This document shows positions 25,564-38,666 of a stretch of DNA of 64,000 nucleotides, piece after piece. Position 1 is the first letter of the stretch. The number at the start of each line of letters is the position of its first letter. The notes under the pieces are model-generated. The model saw only the letters and a list, made by a program, of their open reading frames with translations. It was not told the origin of the DNA and searched no databases. Source of the DNA: Oscheius onirici. Taxonomy: Eukaryota; Nematoda; Chromadorea; Rhabditida; Rhabditidae. The DNA is taken from the NCBI GenBank assembly GCA_932521025.1, contig OW051472.1, positions 5,084,001 to 5,148,000 of the forward strand. Direction: 5' to 3'. The translations under genes were made by a program, and so were the position numbers.

Positions 25564-28500
25564 ATGCGCCTCGGGCGCGCCTTTGGTGCCATCGGAGCGG
25601 CGATCGGCTCTCGCCCTCTCCTCTACTTTCTCCTCAGTATTTTTCTATTTGCAACCTCACTAATTTTACTAGTTTTGAAGAGGTGAGAGTTTATTTATTT
25701 TTATTACACGTCGAAATGTCAGGCCGACGACAGTTCTGAGTTTTGACGAGGGCTACACGACAACCGATGCTCCTTCGATAAAAGAACTACAGGCCCAAAT
25801 TGGATTCTTTGGCAACAGGGTAGGTCTCATTCTGTTCTGCCTTTTTCGTTATCTAATACAAAGATTCCACGACTTGCACCTTGTGAGAGGGCGGATTAGA
25901 GCGATAACCGTAGATTTACCGAGAGAGAGAGAGAGAGGGAAAGAGAATCTTGCGAATATTCTGACAATGAGTCTCTGGATCGATTGACAATTTCGATTGA
26001 GCGATAAGTATATCGTGTATTGCCCAACATATGAGGAGACGTAGCTTCTATAGAATCCTGACTGCCCAAAAAATCTTTTTCCAATTCAGAAGTGAAAGTT
26101 GTTCAGTCGGATATAAAAAATTCTGATTATCAGTTGGACGTAGCTTGACTTTTCTTTGTTCTAACTTGCCGGAGTTTCCAAAAATGAGTGTCACAGAATT
26201 AGAATAGACAGAGTCTTCGGGGTTCAAAAAGTTCGAATAGGGTATGAGTCATCGTCTGCTCACTGTCCCAAAATATATCGTTTGTTCCCTCATATGTTTT
26301 CCTCTCTTGCATCCCTCTCTTGAGCATTCGCCAACAACTACTAAATTTCAAAGTCCATTCGCCCCCCGGGGCTATCAATCTAATCTCTCATGTCAACACT
26401 CTTCAGGGCAAACCATGGTACATGGCGCTGTTCGCCCAGGCGAGGGATCCGTCGGCCTCAATGTCCGAAGGAGCACAGTTCGAGGAATTTAGAGATTTTT
26501 ATAGGGTTTGGAATGAGTTTGGAAAGAAAAAGGCTTGTTTAGAAACTAAAAACGGACATTGTAATAACGGAAGAACCGGAAAGGACGACCTATTTGAACT
26601 ACTGTGACCCGATGTGCGATTTCAACAATCTTCTCTTCACAACCTATGTATGTTCCTTCAATTTTCTTTAAACCAAAACAAATTCAGGATCTTCTCTGGT
26701 TTGGAAGCTTCCAATGGCCGGTCACGTCTCTTTTTGACTACAAATCCAACATAGGAAAACATTTCTTCGAGCGAACTTTAAACAAGGTATAACGTTGTTA
26801 AATTTTGTGAGAATGCTTCTTTCAGGACGGTGAAATAGTCTCATCGAAGCTGTCCGCTCTCTACTTTATGGTATTCATCAATAGCACAGAGATGGGAAAA
26901 CAGATGGAAGAATTTGAGAGGATGGTTCAAAGGTTAGTACTTTGAGATTTTCATTTCAAGTGTAAAGACTGTTAATTCAGAAACTTCGCAGTCCCGGGAA
27001 AACGCTTATGTTAATTTGGCACTAGGGGTATCCCCGGAATTTTTACAATACTCAAAAACATAAAAACTACTCTCATGAACTTTACCTATTCAGAGAAGTT
27101 CAACTGCACAATTCCTTGACCAATCAATCGACTATCATCACTCAACACGGAGCTCGACAAGTCGAGCAAGAAATCAGTCGCGGAACTCGAATCGTAGCCA
27201 CAAAAGTCGCAATCGGTTTCATTTTATTAGCCGTTGTGGTGACAGTGGCTCTCGTTATTCTGAACAAGGCTAACAGTCGCTGTACTGGATGGTAAGACAA
27301 GTCGTTTGATCCTCGTACTCTCAAATTCAGGGTTCTTGCTTTAAGTCTTTCAGCCCTCTTTGTACCGATTATGGGAATGACTACCGCAATTGCCATTTTC
27401 ACCATCTTCGGTCGACATCTGAACACGCTGTGTTCTCTAGTTCCAATTCTCTCATTTGCCATCGAACTAGATGGAATGTTCCATCTGTACAGCAGCTGGC
27501 TCTACGAGTCCAACATGAGGAAGGATTCCTTCTCGGAGATTCTTCGAGAAGTCTTCGCCTCAGTCTATCCTACCGTATCTCTGGTTCTGGCTCCGGCCAT
27601 TGGATTTCTCTTTGGAGGGCTGTTCCCAATCCCAGAGATTGCCAACTTGTCTCTTCTATTCGGACTTACAATACTGACAACTTATCTGTACCAGGTTGGT
27701 CGAAAGATGTATTTGTTTTTCTTATGGAGCTGTGTGTAAGCCGAAAAAAATCCCGAGAATCTGACAGAGACAGGTTCACTAGAAAGAGCGATAAAAGGGC
27801 AGAGGGAATACGGAAGCGACATGGCGACCGGTCAAAATGAAAAATATTCTAGACAATCTTCTTCGGACCAGCCATGATGTGGTGTTCTCCAATTTGCATG
27901 CACTCTCCTCTCCCAACAGACTCTTGTAATACCGGGTGTAGCGTGGCAGACTGCTGGAACATCAATGTCACAGGTTTCTTTCGTTTTTTTTCGGATTCCA
28001 AATTGTGTCCATAGAACCACTGGGAAAGCTTTTTGCCAACTCGAAACTCTTCGTCATTGGTGGTCTCTTCTTCTGGGCCGCGGTTATTGGTCTTCCGGTC
28101 ATCTTCGGGGCCGAAAAGCTTCACGGAAACCTCGACTACCGCCACCTCCTGCCACCCGACTCGCCCAGCAATCAGGGAATTCACTTCATGAGCGACCGCG
28201 TCTGGCCCGACTTTCTCCACATTGTCTACATCATCGAACAGCCGCCGAATCTCGAGAATCCTTCGGAATATGCCAGATTCATGGTGAGCTTTTGAAATTC
28301 GCTAGTGACCAAAAAGAGATTCTTTCTTCTCTCTCCGTCCCAATATCCAAATTCAGCAATTTATCGCCGACACGGAAAAGGTCCCCGGAGCCATGGACAA
28401 GGATGCCAATATGATGTGGTTGACCGACTTTAAGAGATACTGCAAGACACCAGAAGATGCGAAACGAATGAACATGAGTCTCTTCGAGGGATTCATCAAT

Positions 28501-29550
28501 GACAACATTTACAAGAATTGGAGGACTGGAGTCAAGTACACTCTGCGGGAAGGGTCAGTCGAGTCGAAAATCTTAAATTTGCCCTCTTTAGAAAGACTCC
28601 CGTGATTGACAAGATGGTCTACATGGTCGCCGTTCAGGGAACGCGAACGATGGCTGACAAGGCTCGTGTCATGCTGAACTTCCGAAGAGTAGGTCAATCT
28701 AGAAGAGAGTCTAGAAAGCATAATTTAGATATCTGCCCGTTACCCGGAATTCCATGCCGTTCCATTTGACACGGAAGTTGGCATGGTTGATGTCATCCTG
28801 CAGCTGCCTTCTGCCCTTCTGTTGTGAGTTATAGACACTTTCTGGACCGAAAGCGTTGGGTCAAGAGCTTTTTCATATGAATACTGAAATTCAACGTATA
28901 TAGATTGTTTTGAAAAGAAGTTTACAGTATCCCTCTCATGATCTACCTGGTTCTCTTCGTCTTCCTTCTTCTCTTCACATTCAACGTCGCCGTCTCCGTC
29001 GTAGCCATCACTGCCACGATTTCAATCTACACCGGAACTCTGTTCACGTCTGCCCTTCTCGGAGTCACACTTAACCCCTTCTCAGTGGGATATCTCATTC
29101 TGGCTGCGGGCATCATTCCCCGTTTCGTCGTTCACATCGTCTACTACTTCCAACAGGTCAGCTTCTGACTTTTTATCGAGACAGCTTTTCAGGTCATTCG
29201 TCTAATTGGAAAGGGAGGCGACACGAGGGTGACTCGGATGCAAGAGACGCTGAAGAAGGCACTTCTTCCTACTTTGTTGGTAAGTGACTCAGGCTCATCG
29301 TCATCCATCTTTTCCTCAAAAATTCTAACAGATTGAATTCGAATTCCGCCATTTTCAGAGTGCCGTAGCTGGCAGCATCATCCTCATTCCGGTCATCTTT
29401 GCCCCGATCGTCATCTTCAAAAGACTGGCAGTTGTGAACGTGGTCCAAGTCTTCTTCGGAGTCCTTCATTCACTCATCTTCACCCCTCTTTTCCTTTCCG
29501 TCCTTCCCCGTCAAATCACTGGTACTGGTTGCCTCGTTACCTCCAACTAG
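25564..29550 (+). CDS. Patched-related (PTR) sterol-sensing-domain protein
   Basis: Sixteen exons (25564-25682, 25723-25819, 26407-26505, 26543-26647, 26688-26786, 26826-26932, 27094-27291, 27331-27694, 27853-27973, 28015-28283, 28357-28553, 28592-28688, 28729-28823, 28928-29156, 29193-29279, 29359-29550) join in phase to 824 aa. Topology is one N-terminal TM, a large first ectodomain with YCDPMCDFNN, then a five-helix block resembling a sterol-sensing domain (PIMGMTTAIAIFTIFG, SFAIELDGMFHLY). A Cys-rich stretch, another TM, a second ectodomain (RHLLPPDSPSNQG) and a final TM cluster follow. This is the RND-like fold of Patched and the expanded nematode PTR group, used in sterol/lipid handling and cuticle or moulting biology. 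The ATG at 25564 directly precedes the first TM; a longer N-terminus is possible. Confidence 0.85.
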
Positions 29551-29617
29551 ACAGAGTCTCTTTCACTTTCAAGAGGCTCCGATTCAGGGTCTATTTCTCA
29601 TTCCGTGTCTGTGCAAA

Positions 29618-29623
29618 AATAAA
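29618..29623 (+). terminator. AATAAA polyadenylation signal (PTR gene)
   Basis: AATAAA lies 68 nt after the patched-related stop codon, between two converging genes. Confidence 0.6.
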
Positions 29624-29758
29624 CAGTGTTTTCCGTTTAGATCATTTGAAAAAAGAAAACGAAGAAAACTTACTGGAGTTCTTCGTTAAACCACATTGAC
29701 GTTAAAATAATAACTTTTTCGATTAACTTTATTCTGGACGGGCTGACTCTCGACGGGG

Positions 29759-30017
29759 TTAGATGTCTTTCTTGAAAAAGTGGGCAAAAGTAAAGACGGG
29801 CTTCTTGAGGAGACGATTCAATGCGTGTAGTCTCTGTGCTCGTGCGTAACGCTCAATTGGTTCTTGTCTCTCTGGGCGATAGTCGAAATTCTCTGGAAAA
29901 CTCTCTACTTGTTCAATAGAATTAAGACATACCGTAGACTTCCTCATCCGGCTGAGAGGCAACAATAACGACCAAGGAGAACGCCCAGAAAGCGAGAGAC
30001 AGCCACCTCGTCTGCAT
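29759..30017 (-). CDS. Putative small secreted peptide precursor
   Basis: Two exons on the minus strand (30017-29933 and 29892-29759) join in phase to 72 aa. The N-terminus TRWLSLAFWAFSLVVIVAS looks like a signal peptide. The mature part is acidic, then strongly basic, ending RLLKKPVFTFAHFFKKDI, with di-basic KK sites that could be cleaved. There is no C-terminal Gly for amidation and no repeat of the peptide. A neuropeptide-like or other secreted peptide is possible; I recognise no family. The 40-nt intron has GTATGT and TTTTCCAG ends. Confidence 0.5.
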
Positions 30018-31145
30018 TCGGCTTCTGAAGATGAGAGACGAATGTGGAAAGAGTCAGAGAAAGACATTTTTGACGCATTCGAAGAGAATTGAATGAGTCA
30101 GTTACTGGAATAGGAACTGATTGACGGAGGAAGGAAACATTGATGAAAGGTGGGTAATACGCAATCTTGTGACCATTGGAAATCGCAGCTAAAAGGAAAG
30201 AAACTATTGTCGGCCTATGTGTTATATCAGAAGACAAGACGGACAATGGGCCAAACTAGTTCGGGAGGCACTGTATTCTTATAATTTTGGATTGGAAAAT
30301 TTAGGGTGCACCACCTAGTCACGGTTGGAATCCTATATAGAATCTCACCCAGTGGAATCAGCTTTCGAGCTCCCTCCGATCGAGAAGTGTTGGAGGAAAG
30401 TACGGTAACTTTGACTCTGGTGATTTGCAGACCATGATCGAGCTAGAAAGAGCTTAGCGAAATAGGTTACGAATGGGCTGGCAAAAAGCAGGAGATATAC
30501 TGATTTTGGCAAAGGGATCAGGCCTGAGTTTTCCTCAGGTCCGAGCTGTTTTTGGATCAGGTCGCTTATTTTATGGTTGATGCGGCTACAGATAAAAAGA
30601 GACAATAGAAGTTTAAAGAAATGTCCACAGACCGGCCATTAATCACAGAAGAAATAAATGGATAAAGACTGAAAGTTGAAAGAGCTTGACTAGACTGAAG
30701 TTACTGTCTATGTCTCTGTTTTAACAAACTTTGAGCAAACTTTCAAACAGAGAAAGGTCTCCGAAAGACCATAGGCAACTAGACTGAAGTGGGCGGAGGG
30801 AGCTCTAACTTTTCTCCTCCTCAGTAATGGCTCATCGTGTCTGCTGAAGCAATAACTGTCAACGAGGAGACGACTCCCTCACTCTTCATGACGCCAGTTT
30901 AATCGTCGGCCTTGCGCATCAGCCCCGCTGACGTGAAAACATCCCAGTCTACAGTAAGATGATTTTTAAAGGATTATTTTTAGGTCCTGGAGAGCTATTT
31001 CTAGCTGACAGCTTCTAAGTTTATTTGATATTTTCTTATAAAAATCTCTTCATTATGTCAATATGACAAGGAGGGGCAATGACAGTGCCTAACCGGAGGG
31101 ATATGTCTTTCAGAAAACTATTATGTTTGGAACTACAATGCCACT
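30018..31145. other. Intergenic region, no gene seen
   Basis: Just over 1.1 kb between two minus-strand genes. No conserved frame is visible. Confidence 0.45.
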
Positions 31146-33844
31146 TTAAAGAATATTCGAGCAGCCTGGCTGACGAAGATCACAGACCCGGCGAGAGACC
31201 AGACGATTGTCATATCGATGTTCCAGGTTGATCGTCGGCTGTGAGGCTGTGTGCATCGGCTCGTACAGTTGTTGCTTTGACCTAGAGAAGAATATTTTCT
31301 AGAGTTGAAAACTCAAATTACCTGTTGTAGGTCATATGACTCGAGACCAGCGTCCCTTCACAAAGAGACGCCATAAGAGAAATCTCTCCGGCTAGGACCG
31401 TCGCAGCAATCGTTTCGGCGAACTCGATGGCGTTTTGACCAACACTGGACAAATTGGCACCGGCGCATCCGAGCAACTAGAAATGGTGAAATTTTATCTT
31501 GACATTCCTGTGCATATGTTTGTCTCAATCTTACAACAAATATGTAACACACCGTTCAATAACGTTTGCTAATTTTATCCTCTAAAAAGTAGCATTTTTG
31601 ATGAATGTGTTGGTCATGCTCTTTAGGAAACAGCTTAAAATATCTCTACGTAATTGTTGCTTGTCTAATGACAAGCTCATGGGTGAATTCCGACACTTAG
31701 AAACCAAAATCAGTGGTTCTCGCTTTGTCTGTTGTCCAAGTTTGAGAGCGGAATTCAAGCATAAAGTAGTGATACCCTGACTGTAAGTGCAATGGTCCAG
31801 CAACCTCATTAGCGGCTACTCGCTTTGAATCAATGCGTAAAGAAAATAGAGGTTGGATCGACCGCTAGTTTCAGATCAAGTAGCCCGAGTAGTGTCAGTG
31901 GGTTAGGAACCAACCTCGAGTAACTCCTTCTGCGGAATCAGATTCGTTCCACCGCCAACCGTTCCAACTTCGACACAATTCATATCGCAAGAGACGTAGA
32001 GGTCACCGTTCCTGACCTCCATGGTAGTCTTGCACATTCCGGAAGACACAACTTGGGCCGGATCTTGTCCCGTGGCTATGAAGATGGCGGCTACAATATT
32101 GGCAGCATGTGCGTTGTTGCCTCCAATACAAACAGCCAGTGAAGATCCATTCAGGAGCTTGGAGTGAGCAACTTCGGTCATTCTTTCAGGTGTCGTTTTT
32201 AGAACCTGTTGCACGACAATTCTGGGCAGAAGAATGTCCGCGACTACACTTTTTCCTCGCCCATTGATCCTAAAGAGTGATTACTTAGTTTTTCGGGTTG
32301 AGACCTACCAGTTGGCAGCACTGGCCTTCTTGTCGACACAATAGTTGCCACTGATTGTCACGACTCTCATCTCGGGAAAATGCTCTTGGAGTTTTTTGAG
32401 GGCTGCTTCACACCCTCTGAAAAGTTTCTTTTTGAGATTTTTCTGAGGTTTGGGTCGAAAAATCTTCTCTGATATGTCTTTCGTTGATATTAACTTACTT
32501 CGATACCATGTTCATTCCCATAGCATCTCCGGTGAAGGCGTAAAATTTCAGATGAACTTCACATCCGCTGATCTTCGGCTCAATTTTCACCAGCTTGCCA
32601 AATCTATAAAAAGTGAAAGTATTCAAATTCTCTGAAAAGTTTACTTTGAAGTTTCCTCAAAGGCCTTCCTGATCATCTCATAGTTCGCGCTGTCCAATAC
32701 CCAGTTCTTGAAGTCGACGGCGTCCGAAGCCCTGGGAAATTTGATGGCTGGAGCTCTGGTCATGCTGTTTTCGTGGACTTCGGAGTGGACATACTCTCCA
32801 GATTTCTGAAGAATGATAAAATCTAGAGTTCAAAAAGCTTACCATTATGGCACTGCAGCCACGATTGGTACTGGCAATTAGAGCTCCTTCTGTTGTGGCC
32901 ATAGGAACATGAACCTCTCTTCTATTTCTGCTATCTGAAACTGTTAATTTCCCACGATTAACGGCAGTAGATCATTTCTTTTAAGCATTGTTATTGGGGT
33001 TTCGTCACGAAATTACTGTAATTCAAAATGAGAAACAAACTGACTCTTTATTTTAAGCGGTCCTGCGACTCCGACAGGAACAGGCACGAATCCGATGACA
33101 TTCTCACAGCAGGCTTCAATCTGAAAAAGCCAAAACCGGTAATGGGTCAGAGACCAAAGTCCTTACGTTTTTGATGGGATAGTTCTCGCAAGAGAGCGAC
33201 TCCAAAGAGACTCTGTACTTGGATCGGATGAACTCCCTTCTCAAGGACATGGCCACACGCCGGCAGGGAAAATTTTTTTCCAAGTCGCGGGCTTTCAGTC
33301 TGTCGGATTCAAGAAGACGCAAAACATCTCCGTAGGGAAGAACCCCGTCTGGAAATTGTAATTATCTTTATCTCTCTTTGGACTTACCCCCTTTGAAAGC
33401 TCTGTCCAACTCGTCCACTGATCTGGTGGTTCGACTAAAGTCCATCTTTTCATTGCACTGCGTCTGGGCATCTTTGGCCTCATTGACTGACAGACTGGCC
33501 ATTACAAAATCATCTAAAATTGTTTCGCTCGACTTGCTCCACAATCAGAGATATAAATGGGTCGCAAAATGGAAACCTATTGGATTACGGAAATTCTTTT
33601 AAAAACATCGAACTTACCGACTTCGTCCTCGATCTCTTCTCCAACAGAAAACGTCGCGACTCTTTTTGGCTTCTTTTTCTCCTCATAGATTTCTTTCATG
33701 ACGAACCTGAGCAAATTATTGTAAAGACTATATTTTTTTAGAAACTTACGTTTCTAGATTCTGCTTCCATCCGCCATCATTGACATCTATTTTGTCCAAA
33801 AACTGACGTAGCCTCTTTCGAATCGCTTCCTTGCTGTCACGCAT
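31146..33844 (-). CDS. HMGCR: HMG-CoA reductase, catalytic domain only (no membrane domain)
   Basis: Twelve exons on the minus strand (33844-33750, 33706-33618, 33513-33388, 33348-33167, 33120-33045, 32934-32843, 32805-32645, 32603-32499, 32416-32309, 32269-31915, 31476-31322, 31281-31146) join in phase to 559 aa. The enzyme reduces HMG-CoA to mevalonate with NADPH. Class I landmarks are present: [32 protein letters not shown] (catalytic Glu), [24 protein letters not shown] (Lys), TGQDPAQ (Asp), GTVGGGT and SSHMTYNRS (His, then the Ser that AMPK phosphorylates in mammals). The eight-TM sterol-sensing anchor is absent: the protein starts [15 protein letters not shown], nine bases after a TTTCAG. 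The usual TMPSIEVGT reads [10 protein letters not shown] and the usual GALGGFNAHA reads [12 protein letters not shown] missed upstream exon set is possible. Confidence 0.9.
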
Positions 33845-35633
33845 TTGAAAAGTCTGAAATGGTCAAAGCTTTTGTTAAGAAAAGTGCCGATAAATCCGTG
33901 TCCCGGGAAATATTTATGGCGAATAAACGGAATGGGCTGATAAAATGAGGCGAAGAAGGATGTGAGCGGGCAATAAAGAGAGGACAAAGAGCCGAAAGTG
34001 ATCATATTCTATGGAACGTCCAAAAAATGCTCTAAGGAACTAAAAATTAAATTTTGCAACTTTTCGACTGTTGAGAAATACTTTTCCCACAACGAGAGTG
34101 GTAAATATTGCGCGCGTAATCGGAGGTTGCCCTCTGGGAATAGGTGTAGGAAAAACACTGAAGATTTTAATATCTGCGTGATTTATTGGAACAAAAGCGG
34201 AAAAATTAAGAAAGATTCTGAAGCAGAACACTGAAATTTTTAAAAATCGAAGTAGCTTGCGAGAAAACCTCGTTTTGGATGAAAAACACACGCTTCAGAT
34301 GTTCCAATGCCTCGTTTTTTGGTAAAGCAAACTGTTCCTCTCCGATTCAGAAAGCAAATTCTCGGGAAAGGAAGAAATGAAAAATGACAGTACGGTGACG
34401 CCGGCGATGAGTGGGCGTCAAGATTGGTCCTTTGTAAAAGACCTTGGCAAACCACAACAAATATTGTCAAGACTTGATTGTTGTCAGTTCAAAACATCAA
34501 GGTTTTTGGAGGAGCAGAGAAATGTGAAGAGTATATTGGAGACGGAACAGTTGTCGTTGAGTGCAACTGATAAGCCCTATGGCAGGTGCAAACAAACAGC
34601 AGAGTTCGATCAGAGGATGAGGAAAAAGTTCTGATCCAGACAGTTTGGAGAGATAGACTTTGAGACGCTGACCAAAGAGAGATCACGCCACCGACCGCCG
34701 ATCCACAGAGTCATTAATGGCCGTGTTAATAAATCACAGGGTCTAGATAAAACAGCGCTTTGAAATGGAACAAAAGGAATCTTTCGGGGAGCAGACGTGT
34801 ACATTCTTTCAGAGACCATCTCCTTTTCGAAAAATGCGCTCATTTTTCTGATTGGAGACGACGTCCTTTAGCTTTATGATGTTCTACAAAGTCGTAGAAA
34901 TAATCAAAGGCTACAATTTTTCAGAAGATGGAAACTGTCGACTTCAGACTCGAAAAGCAATCACGAATTTTTCCGTAACGTCTTTTAAGTTCTAAACCCA
35001 AAACTGTCACTCGAGAGACTAACCTTTTGACGGAATGACCGTAGAGAGAACATTAAAGAAATAGGCAGACTAAATCCACCTCAGACTGGCTTTCTATGGA
35101 AGATTTTCAGGGATTACAGTCTCGATAAGGGCGAACTGTAAAGTGTGACAGTTCGTTGATCGGTCTTAATTTTATCCAAAAAAGTTCTTGTCTAAATTTC
35201 AAGTTTCAGAGTTTATGTCTCTTCAAACAATGCACACAATTCGTCATTACCTCTCTGTCAGGAACCCCGCTCATTAGATCTCTCTTTCTTGTTCAGTCAT
35301 AGCCTGATTCATTCGCCGCTCATTTACAACGGAAAGAAATATGCTATCAGGAACTGGAGGAGGGTTATTCGGATCGGGGTCAATTCTGTTCGTTCTGATA
35401 GGGAATGTAATATTGTAATTGGTCTTTTCGCTGTGAGACACATCGGATACTCAGCTGCTAAAATGCGAATTTCGCTGCGTAGTTTTGGCTGATCTACTAA
35501 ACATGACCAAATGAGTCTCGCAACGAACAAGAAACGATTACGTTTTGCCTTTCGAAATAGACTATACACAATATCACAGATACGTTGGTAATGCAATGAA
35601 GGGAAAAATGTGAGAAAAAGGTCAAGATTTTGA
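33845..35633. other. Intergenic region, no gene seen
   Basis: Nearly 1.8 kb between two minus-strand genes. No conserved coding exon was recognised. Confidence 0.45.
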
Positions 35634-36931
35634 TCATTCGGCATACTTTTGAGCTTGATTTCCGTACGTGTGACGGAGCGGAGGTAGTGCTGCCCGATTC
35701 TGCTGTGGCTGGACCTGAAATGTCGGTTACCCGCCAAAAATGGAGTTGTACCTGTTGCTGCTGCTGTTCACTGACAGAAATCGTTGCGGGACCGATGGGT
35801 CGAGCGATAGAAATCGAGTAGCCCGTCTCTTGTGATCGCTTAATGAAGTGAGCACATCTGATCTCGGCAATCTGTAAGATTTCACTTTCCCTGGATTCGG
35901 TTCGTTTTTTTGAAGGCCCGAACCAGGCAACATGCGGAGATAAATACGAGATCAGATGTTTACCGAGACGAAAATGAAGAAGATGCCTCCGACGGAAGTG
36001 AAGACTACTCCGACGATGGTTGAACTCGGGTTGGCACCGCCCTCAATAACAGAATATATTTCCAGGGCGATTCCGAAAAGAAAGAGAAGAATTATGATGA
36101 TTCTGAAGAAGAGATGCGGCAGAAACAGAATCCAGCGGACACTCTTGATAGCGTAGAACATAATGTTCTGAAAAGTTTCTTATATTTGTCTGTTCATTAT
36201 CTATCCGATATGCATCGTACTTCCTCACTCACCACGGCAATTATGTCCAAGATGGATCCGATCAGCCAGCCGACGTTCATGTCGCAGACGAATTGGCGCA
36301 GCTCTTCCATGTTACTGAACAAGTTTTTGTTTAAAAAGAACGGTTACTTTGCCAGGCAACTAGAAAATACTGTGCAAGAATTAACTCTGTCTGATGTTTA
36401 ACAGCTTGGTCCCATATACGAATATATTTCGGGCTATGTTATCACGTTATATAGCTAGGCACAAACCAATTACGCCACTTTTCTCAGCATTTGGACAGAC
36501 TATACACATGTACTTGTAGCTAATAGATCTAATTGGGGTGAGAGAGAAAACGCACGCTTTATACGCAGTCGAAGAGTTCCTTTCCGGAATGACGGCATTT
36601 GCAATGCTCGAGACATTGGCGCCCGTTACATTCGGAGGAACTGTTCTGTTCTGTGGCTGAGATGGGTAGATATAGGTCCCATTCGAGTAGTTCCTGGCTT
36701 CACAGAGTCGCGAATTCACATCAGGGATTACTGGAAATTGAGTCCGGTTTTTGATATAACCTTACTAGCCACGAGAATGAAACAAATAGTGAAGATTTCG
36801 AGGATTCCAGTGACTATTGTGAACGTTTTTGTGTGACAGCAGCAGCTTCGATAGACCGAGTCGTTCGGATTGAAGCCGCCAGCGCCTTGTGGAGGCAGTT
36901 GAATGCTCCCACCATTCATGTCCTGTGTCAT
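35634..36931 (-). CDS. Four-transmembrane protein (LAPTM/MARVEL-like), Gln-rich tail
   Basis: Six exons on the minus strand (36931-36766, 36730-36514, 36314-36233, 36167-35964, 35871-35752, 35714-35634) join in phase to 289 aa. The N-terminus ends in YRSCCCHTKT just before TM1 (FTIVTGILEIFTICFILVAS), as in LAPTM-type lysosomal proteins. A lumenal or extracellular loop with several N-glycosylation sequons (NYSNGT, NRT, NVT, NSS) follows. TM2 (WLIGSILDIIAV), TM3 (LFFRIIIILLFLFGIALEI) and TM4 (GVVFTSVGGIFFIFVS) then lead to a cytosolic tail with SEQQQQQ and QPQQN. The exon 2 donor (AA|GTACAT) was chosen for phase and is the least certain junction. Family assignment is tentative. Confidence 0.68.
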
Positions 36932-38666
36932 TTAGAGTCGCGACATTTTGATGGCTACCTGGAAAATACGAGTTAATCGGAAACGAGATTGGAATAGAGA
37001 GAGAGTAACTCCTGACTTGTAATTACTGAGAATGGATGGAGACTACAAGTTTTGAGAGAGAAGGAGGTGGTTTCCAAGTAACGACCAACTTTTTGTAGTA
37101 GACTACCGTAAGATGCGTGAGTGACAGAGATGAGAGTTCTTTGAGCAAATCACAAAAGGGACTAATGCTTTTTTCCAGGCCTATTTCCAGTACATTTACC
37201 TCGTTGAGCAGATCTCAAAGAGAGACGGTCAAAGGCTGCAATTTACAAAAGATTTTTAGAGAACAAAATGATGTCATATGATTTTACTGGATAAATTTGT
37301 ATTGTCTGGGATGAGTCGAGCGGTTGCTCTTCCTTGGTTTTACGTTATTGCGACAGACTTATCTCTTGGTTTACCCGTCTCAAAAGACATTATCCCGTCC
37401 TCCTTTTCAAGATCAAAGAGTGGGCTTTCGATAGGATGTTTGATACAAGCTGGTGAACAAGCAGGTGAAACTTGGAACATTATTGGAACCACAGAGAGAG
37501 CAATTTAGAGAAATCTAGAGAACAACTATTAAGACGTCATCTTTCATCCCAGCCACTCCTTGAACAAGATTCATAATTAAACCGCAACACGCGAACATGA
37601 ATGAAGAAGGACATTACAATGATTTCGACTAATGGAGAGTGAGAAAGGTTTGTCGATTTCCATGGAGACGATGTCAGAAGACCTCGGTCGGACGAAGAAG
37701 AAACCCCTCATTGGCAACAAGAGTCTCAATCAGGGCGGCAGATCGACAGCGAGAAAACGTGCGTCATTAGTTTTGTGAAGTAGAATTAGTGACCAGTTGA
37801 CAGTAAACAAATGACTCTTTTGTTACAGTTCTAATTGTAAAACATAATCAATTTAGCTTGCCTTACAAACAAAAAAGCAAGAAAGATCCCCCACTATGGC
37901 TAGAGAAGCTGCAGCTTTTTAGAACACGAATAGATAGTCCCGTTTCGTAAAGTTCAACATGTTTTGGTCAGTTTAAAATTTTCTGTTTTTCTGGGCTTCC
38001 CTTCTCTCTTCTCCCGAAGTCATGTCACAAGAACCGCAGGGGGTCAAAAATTTGCAGAATAAAATAGGTTTGTACTGGCCAACAGTAATTAATCAAATTT
38101 GTAAGTTTTAGTTTGCCATCAAATTCTAGTTTACTATCTATTCAAGGCAAAACGAGTCAAAGTAAAAGATTGGCCGGAATATCTGACAAAACTTGTGGAG
38201 AACCGAAACTTGAGCCACAGGCTGGACGGCTCACACTTTAGGTGGTTGTGATCATTAATATCTCCGCCAGTCTTGTGAACAAATGGTAGAATGACCAGAG
38301 AAGTGTGCCGAGTACAACCTCAAGAGAGACCCTGTTTGTTTTTGTGAAAATCGCAAACTTTAGCTTACGCTCAACCCCCCGTAGCAAGCCGTTCCAGAGC
38401 CACTTACTAATTGACCAAACTAGGAGAAGCTGCTAACAAAGGGCAGATTAGTCGAATGTTAAGCTTGAGATTGATAAGAGCGACTGAAGATAATCACACG
38501 TCAACCAGTTCGAACGGCCCCGTCCGGCTACCATAGCAACCTGAGCCAATTGTTGGCTGAAGTGCCGGAAGGAAATGGGTTGATTCAGAACCGTTTACCG
38601 TAGTTTTAGTTCGAAAAAAATGTTTATTTGAATTCAATTGAGGATCACCAGATGAGCGGAAAGGAG
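36932..38666. other. Intergenic region with one doubtful exon
   Basis: No firm gene. A plus-strand open stretch from ATG 37632 to a GTGCGT donor-like site near 37758 encodes a Lys/Ser-rich peptide (GRTKKKPLIGNKS). It could be a first exon, but no matching downstream exon was found. Confidence 0.3.

Noticed and set aside
37632-37758. First exon of an additional gene
   Set aside because: It is open and ends in a donor-like site, but no downstream exon could be joined, so it is not listed as a gene.
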